The notes below the pieces were generated by a model, which was given only the letters and a program-made list of their open reading frames with translations, did not search any database and was not told the DNA's origin. Made by a program: the position numbers and the translations under genes. From positions 1-6,299 of the forward strand of contig JBFWIF010000112.1 of NCBI GenBank assembly GCA_050256135.1: a stretch of DNA of 6,299 nucleotides, in the 5' to 3' direction. Below, piece after piece: positions 5,523-6,299 of the stretch (the first letter of the stretch is position 1; every line of letters begins with the position of its first letter). The stretch is from RZYP01 sp050256135 (lineage in GTDB: Bacteria; Bacillota; Negativicutes; Acidaminococcales; Acidaminococcaceae).

Positions 5523-6299
5523 TTACATTTTACTATCGAGGTATTTCCCGGTTTCTTTGTGACCAAAATCTGGAATCATTTCAAAAAAAAGCTTAACGAT
5601 ATCTTCTTTATTCCATTCATGAGATATCTTCATTTCCTGGATTTTTTCTTCAAAATGCGCCAACAGTGCTGAATCATAAAGTGGCTCATTCTTAATTATA
5701 CCGAGATTAATAAAGCGTTCCATATCGAGAGTTTCTTCATCAGTGAAGAATTCTTCGAAATCCTTCTCACCTGTCGTATCACTTGAAGTAAATAAACATG
5801 GCCATTTCCCTTGAGCTGGCAACGTTTTTACCAGCTTACGCGCCTCATCTTCACTCTCGCAAATATGCGGTTCATAACCACGCTGTTTTAAATATAGAAC
5901 TGCGATATCAGCAAATGAAATAAGATGGAGAGCTTCACTCAGTTTCGGGAAAAATATGTCACGATTATCACCAAATATACATGACATTAGGCAGAGCTCA
6001 CCTGACTCCTGAGGGGTGACAAAGTAACGCTTGATATCATTCGGTGCCACCAGCGGCTGCTGCTTGTGGAGGCGTTGATTGAACCCATGTAGAAGAGAAC
6101 CATCGGAAAAGGCAACGTTTGCAAAACGCGCAGTAGAGATGGCAATTTGTTTACTTTTACGCATCAGGAACATTTCCATGATACGTTTAGACGCGCCCAT
6201 CATATTTACTGGATTCGCGGCCTTGTCGGTCGATACGCAGAAGAATTTTTTAACACCTGCAGCGATAGACTGCTCAATTGTTTTGTCAGTATTGAGGAT
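5523..6299 (-). CDS. legB: LegB-type nucleotide-sugar 4,6-dehydratase, C-terminal 258 residues (5' end cut by window)
   Basis: The reading frame is open from the right edge to the TAA at 5523-5525, giving 258 residues with no start in the window. The ATG at 6201-6203 is internal: 32 conserved codons precede it (VKKFFCVSTDKAANPVN at partial residues 16-32). It is an extended short-chain dehydrogenase of the FlaA1/CapD (Polysacc_synt_2) group. STDK lies at partial residues 23-26, and the usual YxxxK is MxxxK here, Met34 to Lys38, as in WbpM/PglF-type dehydratases. IKRYFVTPQESGELCL (~92-107) is the substrate-domain motif, and SDTTGEKDFEEFF (~173-185) belongs to the long C-terminal tail that I associate with LegB proteins. 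It would oxidise C4, remove water across C5-C6 and give the 4-keto-6-deoxy sugar that LegC uses; GDP-GlcNAc is the known LegB substrate in Campylobacter. The visible part shows no membrane segments. A UDP-GlcNAc-specific enzyme is the alternative. Confidence 0.9.
   Translation of the reverse strand: MLNTDKTIEQSIAAGVKKFFCVSTDKAANPVNMMGASKRIMEMFLMRKSKQIAISTARFANVAFSDGSLLHGFNQRLHKQQPLVAPNDIKRYFVTPQESGELCLMSCIFGDNRDIFFPKLSEALHLISFADIAVLYLKQRGYEPHICESEDEARKLVKTLPAQGKWPCLFTSSDTTGEKDFEEFFTDEETLDMERFINLGIIKNEPLYDSALLAHFEEKIQEMKISHEWNKEDIVKLFFEMIPDFGHKETGKYLDSKM

Larger units (their letters stand above)
1..6299 (-). other. Nonulosonic (legionaminic-type) acid biosynthesis operon, both ends outside the window
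   Basis: Seven codirectional genes occupy virtually the whole window, with gaps of 15, 3, 9, 11, 3 and 22 bases from the dehydratase to the nucleotidyltransferase. No gap can hold a terminator, and no promoter with paired -35 and -10 boxes was found, so one polycistronic message is expected, with its promoter to the right of the window. The enzyme set (dehydratase, aminotransferase, acyltransferase, 2-epimerase, synthase, sugar nucleotidyltransferase) covers nearly all steps of legionaminic acid synthesis. The missing CMP-activating enzyme and the glycosyltransferases probably lie outside. Confidence 0.85.

Noticed and set aside
5583..5590. A8 tract (T8 in the coding strand) in the dehydratase gene, as a phase-variation site
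   Set aside because: Eight bases is short for a contingency tract, the frame is intact, and similar 7-base runs occur at 430-436, 3021-3027 and 4346-4352, as expected in AT-rich coding DNA.
6201..6203. ATG at 6203 as the start of the dehydratase gene
   Set aside because: The frame is open upstream to the window edge and encodes the conserved VSTDKAANPVN segment, so this ATG is internal (a Met at or next to the catalytic motif) and the gene is truncated by the window.
1..6299. CRISPR array, tRNA/rRNA, insertion sequence, attachment site or toxin-antitoxin pair
   Set aside because: The window is almost fully occupied by seven recognisable coding genes. No repeated spacers, inverted-repeat ends, transposase or structured RNA was seen.

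Overview
The window is one uninterrupted minus-strand operon for a sialic-acid-like nine-carbon sugar (a nonulosonic acid), most likely of the legionaminic acid type. It belongs to a surface polysaccharide locus (O-antigen or capsule) or, less likely, a flagellin-glycosylation locus. Seven genes lie head to tail with gaps of only 3 to 22 bases. Nothing convincing is encoded on the plus strand, and I see no RNA gene, mobile element, terminator or credible promoter. The two outer genes run off the window, so the operon continues on both sides.

In order of transcription (high to low coordinates) the genes are: the end of a LegB-type nucleotide-sugar 4,6-dehydratase (5523 to the right edge); a LegC-type PLP aminotransferase (4362-5507); a NeuC/LegG-type hydrolysing 2-epimerase (3216-4358); a NeuB/LegI-type synthase (2127-3206); a NeuD/PglD-type left-handed beta-helix acyltransferase (1465-2115); a small MaoC/PhaJ-type (R)-specific enoyl-CoA hydratase (1051-1461); and a sugar-1-phosphate nucleotidyltransferase with two N-terminal CBS domains, resembling Campylobacter PtmE (1028 to the left edge, missing only a few C-terminal codons).

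Together they give a nearly complete pathway. The PtmE-like enzyme would activate GlcN-1-P, probably with GTP. LegB would make the 4-keto-6-deoxy sugar and LegC would aminate C4. The NeuD-like enzyme would N-acylate that amine. LegG would release a 2,4-diamido-2,4,6-trideoxy-mannose, and LegI would condense it with phosphoenolpyruvate. The CMP-transferase (LegF/NeuA type), the glycosyltransferases and the export genes are not in this window.

The unusual member is the MaoC/PhaJ hydratase, an acyl-CoA enzyme with an intact active-site motif set between the acyltransferase and the nucleotidyltransferase. The simplest hypothesis is that it makes an (R)-3-hydroxyacyl-CoA, such as (R)-3-hydroxybutyryl-CoA, so that the sugar carries an N-3-hydroxyacyl group in place of one acetyl.

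The organism is probably a Gram-negative gammaproteobacterium, perhaps an enterobacterium. This rests on the low and uneven GC content typical of O-antigen clusters, E. coli-like Shine-Dalgarno sequences and family resemblance from memory. The species cannot be fixed from the sequence alone.
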